Shown in pieces: positions 7,203 to 15,225 of a DNA stretch of 26,454 nucleotides. The translations under genes were made by a program, and so were the position numbers. Below the pieces are notes generated by a model that saw nothing but the letters and a program-made list of their open reading frames with translations, was not told where the DNA came from and made no database searches. The stretch comes from DASSBG01 sp965651365. GTDB lineage: Bacteria > Pseudomonadota > Gammaproteobacteria > Xanthomonadales > Rhodanobacteraceae. The stretch is from the NCBI GenBank assembly GCA_965651365.1, contig CBFGSA010000026.1, positions 1-26,454 of the forward strand, written 5' to 3'. Within the stretch, counting starts at the first letter, position 1; every line of letters begins with the position of its first letter.

Positions 7203-8769
7203 GCAGGTCGAATGGGTCACGGCGGCTGAGGCTGCTTTGCGGGGCAGCGATTTCGAAAACGCAGCTCGCTGGTGCAATGCACTGGCAAAAGAAGTCGGGC
7301 AGCACCCCGAAACCCTTCGACTCCGAGGCATGCTGGCCTATCTGCAGGGCAACGCAGGTGCCGCACTGGAGCCCCTGGTTGCCGCGCTCAAGCAGCGCCC
7401 CGAGGACGAAGTGGCGTACGGCTATCTGGGTGCCAGCTACGAGCGCATCGGTGATCAGGACAGCGCCTTGAAGGCGTATCGCCAGGCATGTGAGAAAGCA
7501 CCGCAGCAGGTTTTGCCTTGGGTAAACTTTGGCAGTGCGCTGACGCGCAGTGGCTGGTACGAGCACGCGGCTGCGATTCTCCAGCATGCACTCAAAATGG
7601 ATCCGGATCAGCGCCATGCACGGGAGCTGCTGGCTGCGACCCTGGGTCAGGACGGCCAGGTGGATGCGGCGACTTCCGAGTACCGCCGTTTGCTCGCGGC
7701 ACAACCGGCCAGCGGCAATGCATGGTGGGGGCTGGCTTTGCTGCGGCCGATGCCGCTGGGACCTGAGGATATCAACGAGTTGCGCGTGCAACTGGCCCGC
7801 GCCGAGATCAGGAACCCGGATCGGGCAGCCATGTGCTTTGCACTGGCGCATGCACTTGAGAGTGAAGGAGATCCGGCGGGCGCGTTTGAGGCGTTGGGCA
7901 AAGGCCACGAGCTGGCCAGGGTTGATCATGAGCCATGGGACGCGGCGGCAGCTCGAGCCCTTGCCCGTTCATGCCTCGACAGCGTGCCTGCCCCGGAAGT
8001 TGCGCAAGCCGACGGCCCCGGCCGCGAAGTAATCTTCATCGTCAGTCTGCCACGCGCAGGTTCAACCCTTGTCGAACAGGTTCTGGCATCGCATTCGCAG
8101 GTGGCAGGCACTGCCGAGCTGACGGATCTGCCGCAGGTCCTTCTGGAAAAATCGGCCCAATGCGGGGAGGCCTATCCCGACTGGACAGCATCAATGACGC
8201 CCGCAGATTGGCAGGCGCTGGGCCAGCGCTATCTGGTGCGCACGGTGCGCTGGCGGCAGAAGCACCCGCGCATGACCGACAAGTTGCCAGGCAACTGGCT
8301 GCATGTCGGCAGCATTCTCTCGATGCTGCCAAATGCGCGTGTAGTGGCCGTACACCGCGATCCGCTGGAGAACTGTCTGGCCTGCTATCGGATGAAGCTG
8401 GACGGCCATGACTACGCACATCAGTTTGTCGACCTGGCCGAGTATCAATGTCAGTTCGAGTTGATGGTGCGCGAGTGGCAGCGGCGTTGTCCGCAGCGGG
8501 TCAGGGTACAGTCCTACGAAGAGTTGACCCGGGACCCGGAGCGTCAGATCCGCGAACTTCTGCACTTTTGCGAGCTGCCATTCGAGCAGGCTTGTGTCGA
8601 CTTTCACTTGACTAGGCGCCGCGTCTCCACCTTGAGTACATCGCAGGTGCGCGAACCCATCCATCGCGCCCGGCCGCGTGCCGAGATGTACGGCAATCTG
8701 CTCGATCCGTTGCGCGATGCGATTGCGCAGGCAAGAGAGCGGGGTATTGACAGAAAACCAGCTTCTTGA
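7162..8769 (+). CDS. TPR-repeat sulfotransferase family protein
   Basis: The protein has an N-terminal tetratricopeptide region (about residues 15-190, with repeats such as AYGYLGASYERIGDQDSALK and WVNFGSALTRSGWYEHAAAI). It is followed by a PAPS-dependent sulfotransferase domain. The 5'-phosphosulfate loop is VSLPRAGST (about 294-302) and the 3'-phosphate segment is HRDPLENCLACY (about 397-408). In many relatives the latter reads CLSCY; here the serine is alanine, which may affect PAPS binding. Length is 535 residues from ATG 7162; a GTG eight codons upstream (7138) is an alternative, and neither has a clear ribosome site. No signal peptide is seen. The acceptor substrate is unknown. It may be transcribed from the sigma-54 promoter at 6846. 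Confidence 0.85.
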   Translation: MLTRQQRHQGLAPEQVEWVTAAEAALRGSDFENAARWCNALAKEVGQHPETLRLRGMLAYLQGNAGAALEPLVAALKQRPEDEVAYGYLGASYERIGDQDSALKAYRQACEKAPQQVLPWVNFGSALTRSGWYEHAAAILQHALKMDPDQRHARELLAATLGQDGQVDAATSEYRRLLAAQPASGNAWWGLALLRPMPLGPEDINELRVQLARAEIRNPDRAAMCFALAHALESEGDPAGAFEALGKGHELARVDHEPWDAAAARALARSCLDSVPAPEVAQADGPGREVIFIVSLPRAGSTLVEQVLASHSQVAGTAELTDLPQVLLEKSAQCGEAYPDWTASMTPADWQALGQRYLVRTVRWRQKHPRMTDKLPGNWLHVGSILSMLPNARVVAVHRDPLENCLACYRMKLDGHDYAHQFVDLAEYQCQFELMVREWQRRCPQRVRVQSYEELTRDPERQIRELLHFCELPFEQACVDFHLTRRRVSTLSTSQVREPIHRARPRAEMYGNLLDPLRDAIAQARERGIDRKPAS

Positions 8770-8793
8770 ATCGAGGGATGCCCCAAGCGGCGC

Positions 8794-10122
8794 TCACGAA
8801 TCCAGTGTCGCGAAGGCCGCGCGGGTCAGGTTGACCGGTTCATCGTCCGTGCACACGACGTCGTCTTCGATGCGGATGCCGCCGTATTTGCGCATTGCGT
8901 CGACCTTGTCCCAGACCACGGATTTGCCCTCGGGTTTGGCCTTGAGCTCTTCCAGCAGCATGTCGATGAAGTACAGGCCGGGCTCGATGGTGACCACCAT
9001 GCCGGATGCCAGGTCCCGGGTCAGGCGCAGGTAGGGATGTCCTTCGGGCTTGTCGATCACGCCGCCGTCTTCGCCCTTCATGAATCCACCGATGTCATGC
9101 ACCTGCAGACCGATGCCGTGGCCCAGTCCGTGCGGGAAGAAGTGGCTGCTCAAGCCCGATTCGACCGCGCCTTCGGGCGCCATCCTGATCAGGCCGTGGG
9201 CGTTGAGGATATGTGCAATGTCGTGGTGCGCCTTGATGTGCAGTTGCGCGTAGGACTGGCCGTCACGCACCTGCCTGCACAGCTTGCGCTGCATGCCGTC
9301 CATGTCGTCGATCAGTGCCTGGAACTCCTCGGCATCGGGTGCCGCATGGGTGCGCGTGATGTCACTGGCGTAGCCATTGAAACCGGCGCCGGCGTCGATC
9401 AGGAAACTGTCGGCGCTGGAGGCCGGTTCACGGTCGAAATGCGAGTAGTGCAATACGGCGCCGTGGCGGTTGAGTGCCACGATGTTGCTGTAGGGAAGCT
9501 GCTCCTGGGTCAGTCCGGAAGCGTGCAGGTAGGCCATCTGGATACCGAATTCGGACTCGCCGCTGCGGAAGGCCATTTCCGCCGCGCGATGTGCGCGGGC
9601 GCCGATGCGGTTGGCCTCGCGCATGCACTCGATTTCGTAGTCGGTCTTGTAGGCGCGGTGAAAGCGCAGGTAGTCGATGACCGCCTGTGGACGGTTGGGC
9701 GTGACATCCTCCACGCCGCTGTCGGCCGGGCCGATGATGGCGCACTTGTCCGTGTTCTTCGGCAGATGCTGGCGTACTTCATCAGGTGTGTGTACAACCA
9801 CGATGTCAAAGTGTTCGATCCAGTAGCCCTGTGGCGCCTCGGGCACCACGTGCCAGTAGTCGCGAGGTTGCAGATAGATCAGCTTCGGCTTCCCGCCGGG
9901 GGTGTAGGCCAGCCAGCTTCCCGGCGCCTGGGTCACGGGAAGCCAGGCCTTGAACTGCGGGTTGACCGCAAATGGATAGGGGTTGTCGTCTTCGAAGCGA
10001 TACTGCAGTTTGCCGGCGGCAATCAGCAGGTGCTCATGACCACTCTTTTCCAGTGCCGTGTCGGCGCGCTGGATCATGGTGGCGACGTGGGCGGGATAGG
10101 ACTGCGCGAGTTGCTCGGTCAT
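8794..10122 (-). CDS. pepQ: Xaa-Pro dipeptidase (prolidase)
   Basis: PepQ cleaves dipeptides with C-terminal proline, completing intracellular peptide breakdown. The 442 residues match E. coli PepQ (443). The fold is a creatinase-like N-terminal domain and a pita-bread metallopeptidase domain. The dinuclear metal ligands are visible: Asp243 in DAGAGFNGYASD, Asp254, His335 in HGLGHGIGLQVHD, Glu380 in IEPGLYF and Glu419 in GGIRIEDD. ATG 10122 has a good ribosome site (AGGA). The PilZ gene ends 104 bases upstream on the same strand. Some members of this family also hydrolyse organophosphates, but that cannot be judged here. Confidence 0.95.
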   Translation of the reverse strand: MTEQLAQSYPAHVATMIQRADTALEKSGHEHLLIAAGKLQYRFEDDNPYPFAVNPQFKAWLPVTQAPGSWLAYTPGGKPKLIYLQPRDYWHVVPEAPQGYWIEHFDIVVVHTPDEVRQHLPKNTDKCAIIGPADSGVEDVTPNRPQAVIDYLRFHRAYKTDYEIECMREANRIGARAHRAAEMAFRSGESEFGIQMAYLHASGLTQEQLPYSNIVALNRHGAVLHYSHFDREPASSADSFLIDAGAGFNGYASDITRTHAAPDAEEFQALIDDMDGMQRKLCRQVRDGQSYAQLHIKAHHDIAHILNAHGLIRMAPEGAVESGLSSHFFPHGLGHGIGLQVHDIGGFMKGEDGGVIDKPEGHPYLRLTRDLASGMVVTIEPGLYFIDMLLEELKAKPEGKSVVWDKVDAMRKYGGIRIEDDVVCTDDEPVNLTRAAFATLDS

Positions 10123-10226
10123 GCGGATTCCTGATCAGGTGTTCGTCCGGCGCATTGCCGATTGTCCGTTGTGAACGGAGTACGGCGTGGGAATGTCCGG
10201 AGGAGGGCTGCAGAGGACCCAGCTTA

Positions 10227-10571
10227 TCAGGCCTGCTCCAGCCAAGTCAGCAATTGCTTCTCGGCTTCACCAGAGATGTCGATGATCCGCAAGCCGGACC
10301 AGAATTGTCCCGGTATGGCAGCCTGCTCGGTCCACTGCTCATGCACACCCACCTCCAGCACCGCCTCGTTGCCGTTTTCGTCGATCGGCAAGGCAAAGCG
10401 CAACTGGTAGAGCGCGTCATCGTGCAGCCGCTGCGAGCAGATCAGCATCATGCCGCCGCTGGACAGATTGCCAATGCGGCCGAGACTGAGGCCGCTGATC
10501 GCATCCTCGACCAGAATCATGTCGCAGATCTTCTTGCGCTCGGCACGCCGCTGGTTGCTGGTGTCATTCAT
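10227..10571 (-). CDS. PilZ-domain protein (probable cyclic di-GMP binding)
   Basis: This is a single PilZ domain of 114 residues. The two cyclic di-GMP contact motifs are present: RxxxR at Arg8-Arg12 (QRRAERKK) and NxSxxG at Asn35-Gly40 (NLSSGG). This suggests a working c-di-GMP receptor rather than a degenerate copy. Its ATG overlaps the stop of the upstream DUF1631 gene (ATGA), so translation is probably coupled and the two products may work together. The frame ends with two stops in a row (TGA TAA). The effector it controls is unknown. Confidence 0.9.
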   Translation of the reverse strand: MNDTSNQRRAERKKICDMILVEDAISGLSLGRIGNLSSGGMMLICSQRLHDDALYQLRFALPIDENGNEAVLEVGVHEQWTEQAAIPGQFWSGLRIIDISGEAEKQLLTWLEQA

Positions 10572-12817
10572 GCCGGCTGCTCCTGCGGCGCACTGCTGCC
10601 GGTGATCTTCTTCAGATTATTGAGGATGCTTTTCCAGGCCCGGTCGATGAACGAGCCTTCATCCGGCTCCGGCAGGCGCGCCGTGCCGGCGAGCATGGAT
10701 TGGGCCAGATGGTCGATGGTGGTGTCATGGGTGCGCACGCCGCGACGATTGACGAACAGGCAACGGCCGGTCTTGGTTGAAAACCACGCCATCTTGCGCC
10801 GTACCGGTGCATCGCGTTCCGGATCATCGAATTCGAACCAGGTCCCGAAGGCCATTTTCTTGATGCGCTCGACCATCTCGGTGTGCTCGTCATCGGCTTT
10901 GGCGGGCGCCACCTCGGTCAGCTGGTCGATCTGCTCCGAGCCGACCGGCTTGCGCTGCTTGAGTTTCATGGCCAGCTCGGTGCGGGTCAGCTGGTCGTCG
11001 CTGATCGCGTCCGGGTCGTCGCTTTGCAGGCCGGTGGCCTCGCGTGCCAGCAGGTCGGCTTCCTTCGGTGCCATGCCAACCTGGATCAGGCCCTGCTCGA
11101 TCTCGCGGCACAGGGCTTCTGGCTCGTCGCCGCTGTCGCCGAAATCCTGTCCCAGAGCGTCGGCGATGTGCAGATTGCGCTTGAAGTCTTCGCCCTCTTC
11201 ACCCTGGCGCAACAGGCTCAGCGCCAGCACGTCGGTCCACGCGTGTTGCAGCATGTTGCGGGTCAGGCTGGGCATCTTCCCCGATGCAATGCGTGCCGTA
11301 ACCAATTCGCCTGCGCGTTGACGGGCCAGCTCCAGGCGCTCGCGGCCGCGCGATGCTTCCACGTAGCGGCGCTCGGTGACCTTGGCCTTGTGTTCGAGTT
11401 GATTGAGTTGCTTTTGCAGATCAACCGACATGCCGTCGAAAATGGCCGGGTCACCGTCGAAGTCGCGGTTGATGGCCCGGTTCATGCCGTGAATGCGCTC
11501 GATCAGCGCCGGGTCACCGTCGTCCTCGCCGTGATCCGAACCCCAGCGCGCCGAGGCTTCGGCGACCTTGTCCAGCCAGCCGCGAGCGGGATGCCGGCGA
11601 TTGGTGAAGAAGCTCTGGTCGTCCATGGCTACCCGCAGCAACGGCGCCTGCAGCTCGCTCAGCAGGTAGTTGCCCGGAGTGGAGTGGATGTCTTCGGACA
11701 GGCGGTCGAACAGCATCGTCATCAGTTCCATGACGTCGAGCTGCTGCGGGCTGAAGTGTGGCGCGCTGCCGTCGCTGCTGGCGTGGCGCAGTTGCGCCAG
11801 CATGTCACGGCGCAGATTCTGCATGCTGCGCGGTTGCAGCTTGCCGTCGGGTGACAGCATCGTCGATGGCTTTTGTTGCAGGTTGCCCAGCACCTGGTTC
11901 AGCGCGGCCTGATCGGGAACTGTTCTTCGGCCGCCGGCCGACGTCGGCCCGATCTGGCGGCGCCGCAGCGCCAGCAACTCGGACAGAGCCTGGTACATCT
12001 CTCCATCTTGCGAGGTTTCCGGGCCGGTACCGATACGCTCGGCGCCGGAATCCGCGGGCAGTGTATTTGCGGGCAGGTCTGCGTTCTCGGTTGATTTTCC
12101 CTCTTCGTGAAAATCGCGCTTCGATTGCGCCTCGTCATTCTGACGCCGCGGCGCAAAGGTGCGCAGATTGGGCAGGATCTCGCGGTCGATCAGCTTTGCA
12201 TTGAGGCTGTCGCACAAGCGGACGATCTGCTGCAACACCTTCTTGTCGAATGCCCGGTAGATCTCAATCTGATGCTCCGGTGCGATATCCCTCTCGGCAA
12301 CGACCTGCTGCACACAATGGCACAGTGCAGCCGGGCCGAAGGGTTGCCGGTCCGACTCCATGATCGGGCTGGAAGCCAGCACGGCGTAGCGATGGCCCAG
12401 TTCGAACAGCGGCATGGTGGCGCGGGCTTCCGCCCGCGCCGCGATGTCGTCAAGAATGATGGACTGGTCCTGACTTTGCTCGGCCAGCAGTTCCAGACCG
12501 CTCTGCAGTGTGTGCTGTGTCGGCTTGTCCGGGCGGCTGCCGAAACTCTGGAGGCGCTCCGGCAGTCGATCCAGAACCCGCTTGACCATCTGGCTGCGGT
12601 GTTTCTTGATTTCGCTCAGGCTGGCCAGGCACTGCTCCTGCTCGGTGTTGTTGCGGGACTGGTTGGCGCGCCGGAAAATGACTTCCTCGGCTTCTGCCAG
12701 GGCCTCCGGCAGCAACGGGCGCAGGAACGCGGCACAGGCCGCAAGCTGCTCTTCCAGGGCGTTGATCACCCTGGGTGGCATTGGATCCAGTCGCGCAGTT
12801 GAGTCCCTGGTAGTCAT
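10568..12817 (-). CDS. DUF1631 family protein
   Basis: This is a 749-residue protein of unknown function that I assign to the DUF1631 family from its overall pattern. It is predicted cytoplasmic, with no signal peptide or membrane segment, and rich in charged helices (for example about 510-570). The C-terminal part (about 650-715) has GTWFEFDD, MAWFSTKTG and CLFVNRRG, which resembles the PilZ-like beta-barrel segment often seen at the end of this family, though the RxxxR and D/NxSxxG ligand motifs are not clear in it. ATG 12817 (MTTRDSTARLD) has a strong ribosome site, AGGA, so the longer open frame upstream is discarded. It overlaps the PilZ gene by four bases. The 209 bases between it and btuB hold a palindrome CAAGATCTTG (12889-12898) and no clear promoter. 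Confidence 0.85.
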   Translation of the reverse strand: MTTRDSTARLDPMPPRVINALEEQLAACAAFLRPLLPEALAEAEEVIFRRANQSRNNTEQEQCLASLSEIKKHRSQMVKRVLDRLPERLQSFGSRPDKPTQHTLQSGLELLAEQSQDQSIILDDIAARAEARATMPLFELGHRYAVLASSPIMESDRQPFGPAALCHCVQQVVAERDIAPEHQIEIYRAFDKKVLQQIVRLCDSLNAKLIDREILPNLRTFAPRRQNDEAQSKRDFHEEGKSTENADLPANTLPADSGAERIGTGPETSQDGEMYQALSELLALRRRQIGPTSAGGRRTVPDQAALNQVLGNLQQKPSTMLSPDGKLQPRSMQNLRRDMLAQLRHASSDGSAPHFSPQQLDVMELMTMLFDRLSEDIHSTPGNYLLSELQAPLLRVAMDDQSFFTNRRHPARGWLDKVAEASARWGSDHGEDDGDPALIERIHGMNRAINRDFDGDPAIFDGMSVDLQKQLNQLEHKAKVTERRYVEASRGRERLELARQRAGELVTARIASGKMPSLTRNMLQHAWTDVLALSLLRQGEEGEDFKRNLHIADALGQDFGDSGDEPEALCREIEQGLIQVGMAPKEADLLAREATGLQSDDPDAISDDQLTRTELAMKLKQRKPVGSEQIDQLTEVAPAKADDEHTEMVERIKKMAFGTWFEFDDPERDAPVRRKMAWFSTKTGRCLFVNRRGVRTHDTTIDHLAQSMLAGTARLPEPDEGSFIDRAWKSILNNLKKITGSSAPQEQPA

Positions 12818-13026
12818 TTTCCTGCCCCCTGACCGATAGTCGCGTGCATGGCGACGCAAAGCTTGGCACGGCAAGAGTAGCGCAAAATCAAGATCTTGTG
12901 CATGCGAAAAATTCCAGTCAGCAGCATGTGGCCGCCCCGCCAAACCGTGCTTCAATGAGCCTGTCGGTCGTTGATCCGGGCCGGTCATTGTGCTGGCGCA
13001 ACCAGCGGCTCACGCGTTGCCCGGAC

Positions 13027-14835
13027 TCAATCCCCTTGCCAGGCGAGCTGCAACCAGAACGATCGGCCCGGTGTATTGAAGCCGCGCAGTTCCTGATAGT
13101 CGCGATCGGCGAGATTCTGGCCGCGCAGGTGCAGGGCCAGATTGGGCAGCAGGTGCCAGCTCAGGTGTGCGTTCAGCAGGCTGTAGCCGGGCAACGGTCC
13201 GCCAAGTTCAGGGCGGGGTCCCACGACCTGCCATTCCAGCCCGGCACGCGTCGAGCCGGTCAGTTTGCGATCGACTTCGACGCTGGCCTTGCGGCTGGGG
13301 CGGCGCAGGAGACGGCTGTCCGTGACCCGGTCGCGTGCGTCCTGCCAGGTGGCTGCGGCTCTGAGCTGCCATGCACCGGGTGACCAGTCCACCTTCAGTT
13401 CGCTGCCGCGGATGCGGGCGCGGGCGATGTTTTCGGCCTGGAACGTCGTGCCGCCGGTAAAGCTGATGAGCTGGTCGACATCATTCTGGTAGTGGCTCAG
13501 GCGTACTGCCAGGGTGTCGGCGGGCGACCACTCGAGGCCGATTTCGCTGCTGTGCGAGCGTTCCGGCTTCAGATCCGGGTTGCCCGCGTAGTAACCGCCG
13601 AAACCCGGCGAGAACTGTTCATTGAGGTTGGGGCCGCGAAAGCCCTGGCCCCAGCTTGCCGACAGTCGCCAGGCAGGTGAAAATCGCCACCCGGCCGCTG
13701 CCGAGGCGGTGCTGGCGTTGCCGAATTCACTGTTGTGGTCGCGGCGTCCGGACAGCCCCCAGTCCAGGGGTCCGTGGTGACCGTGCCAGCTCAGATACAG
13801 GGCCTGGTTGTCGCGATCGTCGCCGTAGGTGGTGGTGTTGCCGGTGGTGTCGATGCTGGCACCGGTTTCATGCAGCAGGTCGACGCCGGCCAGCAGATAC
13901 TGTTCCTGGCCCAGCTCGATGCGATTGCGCCAGCCCAGGCTGTGGCGGCGGCTGCGAAAGTGCGAGGCGTAGGCCGGCGTGGACAGGTCCTCGCGGGCGT
14001 AACCGAACATCAGCTGGTGTGACCAGGCGCGGGTGAGCGGCCCCGCAAGCCGAGCGCCCGCGGTCTGCTCGATGTTGTGCGACACGCCCTGGTCGAACTC
14101 CACCGTGCTGTCGCTGAACATGCCGCTGGCCGACAGCATCTGGCTGCCCAGTCGGACAGCGCCGCGCGCACTCAGGTTGCGGTTGCGCTCGCCGTCATTG
14201 TCCGGATCGTAGCTGAAGCCTTGCCGGTTCTGCGCGGAAAAGCCGCGCACGTGGCGAATGCCCGCGTTGATGCTGAAACCCTCGCCGTCCCGCCAGTGGC
14301 CGATGCCGGCGCTGCCCGCCGCGTCGCCGTAACTGCCCAGCCGCACGCTGGCCGCTGCACCATCCAGGTGACGAGTGAAAATCTGGATGACCCCGCCAAT
14401 CGCGTCCGAGCCCCAGATCGACGCTCGCGGACCGCGCACAATTTCGATCCGTTCGACCACATCCAGTGGCAGCTGCTCCCAGGCGAAGGCTCCGGTGTTG
14501 AGCGAAGCGACGCGCACGCCGTCGATCAGCACAAGCACGTGGTTGGAGTTGGTGCCGCGAAGAAACACGTTGGTCTGCGTGCCGGCACCGCCTGAGCGCA
14601 CGATGTTGACACCGGCCTGGAGCTTGAGCAGCTCATACACATCCGGCGCGCCGCTGGCTTCGATGTCGGCGCGGTCGATCACCGACACATCCGCCAGGGC
14701 CGTGTCCACCGTCTGCGTCACGCCATTGGCGGTAACCACCACCTTCGGCTGTTCGCTGACGTGTTGCATGTCCGTGGATTGCGCCTGCGCCGTGAAGGCC
14801 AGTGCAATGGCCAGGAAGAAAAGGGACTTGTTCAT
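13027..14835 (-). CDS. btuB: TonB-dependent vitamin B12 receptor
   Basis: This is an outer-membrane beta-barrel importer of cobalamin driven by TonB. The 602 residues start with a signal peptide (MNKSLFFLAIALAFTAQAQ), then a TonB-box-like segment PKVVVTANG (about residues 31-39). The plug domain includes NVFLRGTNSNHVLVLIDGVR and ERIEIVRGPRASIWGSDAIG, and a barrel follows. The final residues WLQLAWQGD lack the usual terminal aromatic, although WLQLAW gives the expected alternating strand. ATG 14835 is chosen over the longer frame because it opens the signal peptide and has a GAGGATC ribosome site. The cobalamin riboswitch upstream supports B12 as the substrate. No btuCDF genes are in the window. 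Confidence 0.95.
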   Translation of the reverse strand: MNKSLFFLAIALAFTAQAQSTDMQHVSEQPKVVVTANGVTQTVDTALADVSVIDRADIEASGAPDVYELLKLQAGVNIVRSGGAGTQTNVFLRGTNSNHVLVLIDGVRVASLNTGAFAWEQLPLDVVERIEIVRGPRASIWGSDAIGGVIQIFTRHLDGAAASVRLGSYGDAAGSAGIGHWRDGEGFSINAGIRHVRGFSAQNRQGFSYDPDNDGERNRNLSARGAVRLGSQMLSASGMFSDSTVEFDQGVSHNIEQTAGARLAGPLTRAWSHQLMFGYAREDLSTPAYASHFRSRRHSLGWRNRIELGQEQYLLAGVDLLHETGASIDTTGNTTTYGDDRDNQALYLSWHGHHGPLDWGLSGRRDHNSEFGNASTASAAAGWRFSPAWRLSASWGQGFRGPNLNEQFSPGFGGYYAGNPDLKPERSHSSEIGLEWSPADTLAVRLSHYQNDVDQLISFTGGTTFQAENIARARIRGSELKVDWSPGAWQLRAAATWQDARDRVTDSRLLRRPSRKASVEVDRKLTGSTRAGLEWQVVGPRPELGGPLPGYSLLNAHLSWHLLPNLALHLRGQNLADRDYQELRGFNTPGRSFWLQLAWQGD

Positions 14836-14839
14836 GTTG

Positions 14840-14882
14840 GATCCTCGATGTTCGCGCACCCGCGACAGGCGGGCGGAGGATC
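14840..14882 (-). promoter_or_regulatory. Possible ribosome-site sequestering hairpin of btuB
   Basis: On the minus strand GATCCTC (14882-14876) can pair with GAGGATC (14846-14840), which is the btuB Shine-Dalgarno sequence. The 29-base interior contains its own CCGC/GCGG stem. Further upstream are two perfect hairpins, GGGCAACGG/CCGTTGCCC (14901-14909 with 14916-14924) and CGATGCA/TGCATCG (14945-14951 with 14958-14964). None has a good T-run, which favours translational over transcriptional control. This is an inference from pairing alone. Confidence 0.45.
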
Positions 14883-14965
14883 GGGTGGCGCGCTGCCCGG
14901 GGGCAACGGCAGCCACCGTTGCCCACCGCAACGCCTGACAAGAACGATGCAGTTGAATGCATCGG

Positions 14966-15148
14966 CCCAGGCCGGTCTCCGGGCTTGCAAGCGACGTTGC
15001 CGTCGATCCGGTCGTCTTCCCATGCCGCCATGTGGCACAGTGACGTGTTGACCGGACTTTTCTTGCCTACCGTTGCGGGGGCAGCGCCGGCATTCGACCG
15101 GCTTCCCGTTTCACCGCGCCGCCAAAGAGCGGCCACGGCACCTGTGGC
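14966..15148 (-). ncRNA. Cobalamin (B12) riboswitch aptamer
   Basis: On the minus strand the hallmark elements occur in order: GGTGCC near the 5' end (15142-15137), a GGGAAGCCGGT segment (about 15106-15096), the conserved GCTGCCCCCGCAAC (15085-15072), a CATGGGAAG segment, and the B12 box AAGCCCGGAGACCGGCC (14986-14970). CACAGG (15146-15141) pairs with CCTGGG (14971-14966) to close the P1 stem. The aptamer lies in the 390-base gap between hemW and btuB and should shut down btuB when cobalamin is plentiful. Confidence 0.96.
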
Positions 15149-15155
15149 GGGCGGA

Positions 15156-15185
15156 AGTTTAGCCGGTGCAGACGGCTCGCGACAA
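15156..15185 (-). promoter_or_regulatory. Predicted sigma-70 promoter of the riboswitch-btuB message
   Basis: On the minus strand a -35 box TTGTCG (15185-15180), an 18-base spacer and a -10 box TAAACT (15161-15156) would start transcription at about 15149. That is exactly where the aptamer begins, and this agreement raises confidence. Confidence 0.55.
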
Positions 15186-15225
15186 GCTGTCGTTGCCGAT
15201 CAACCGTCCTGTTACAGTGCGTCTG

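Noticed and set aside
12889..12898. CAAGATCTTG palindrome upstream of the DUF1631 gene
   Set aside because: A ten-base palindrome alone is weak evidence for an operator, and no promoter elements align with it.
13000..13026. Possible terminator after btuB (GCAAC/GTTGC hairpin)
   Set aside because: The stem is short and interrupted and no T-run follows on the minus strand.
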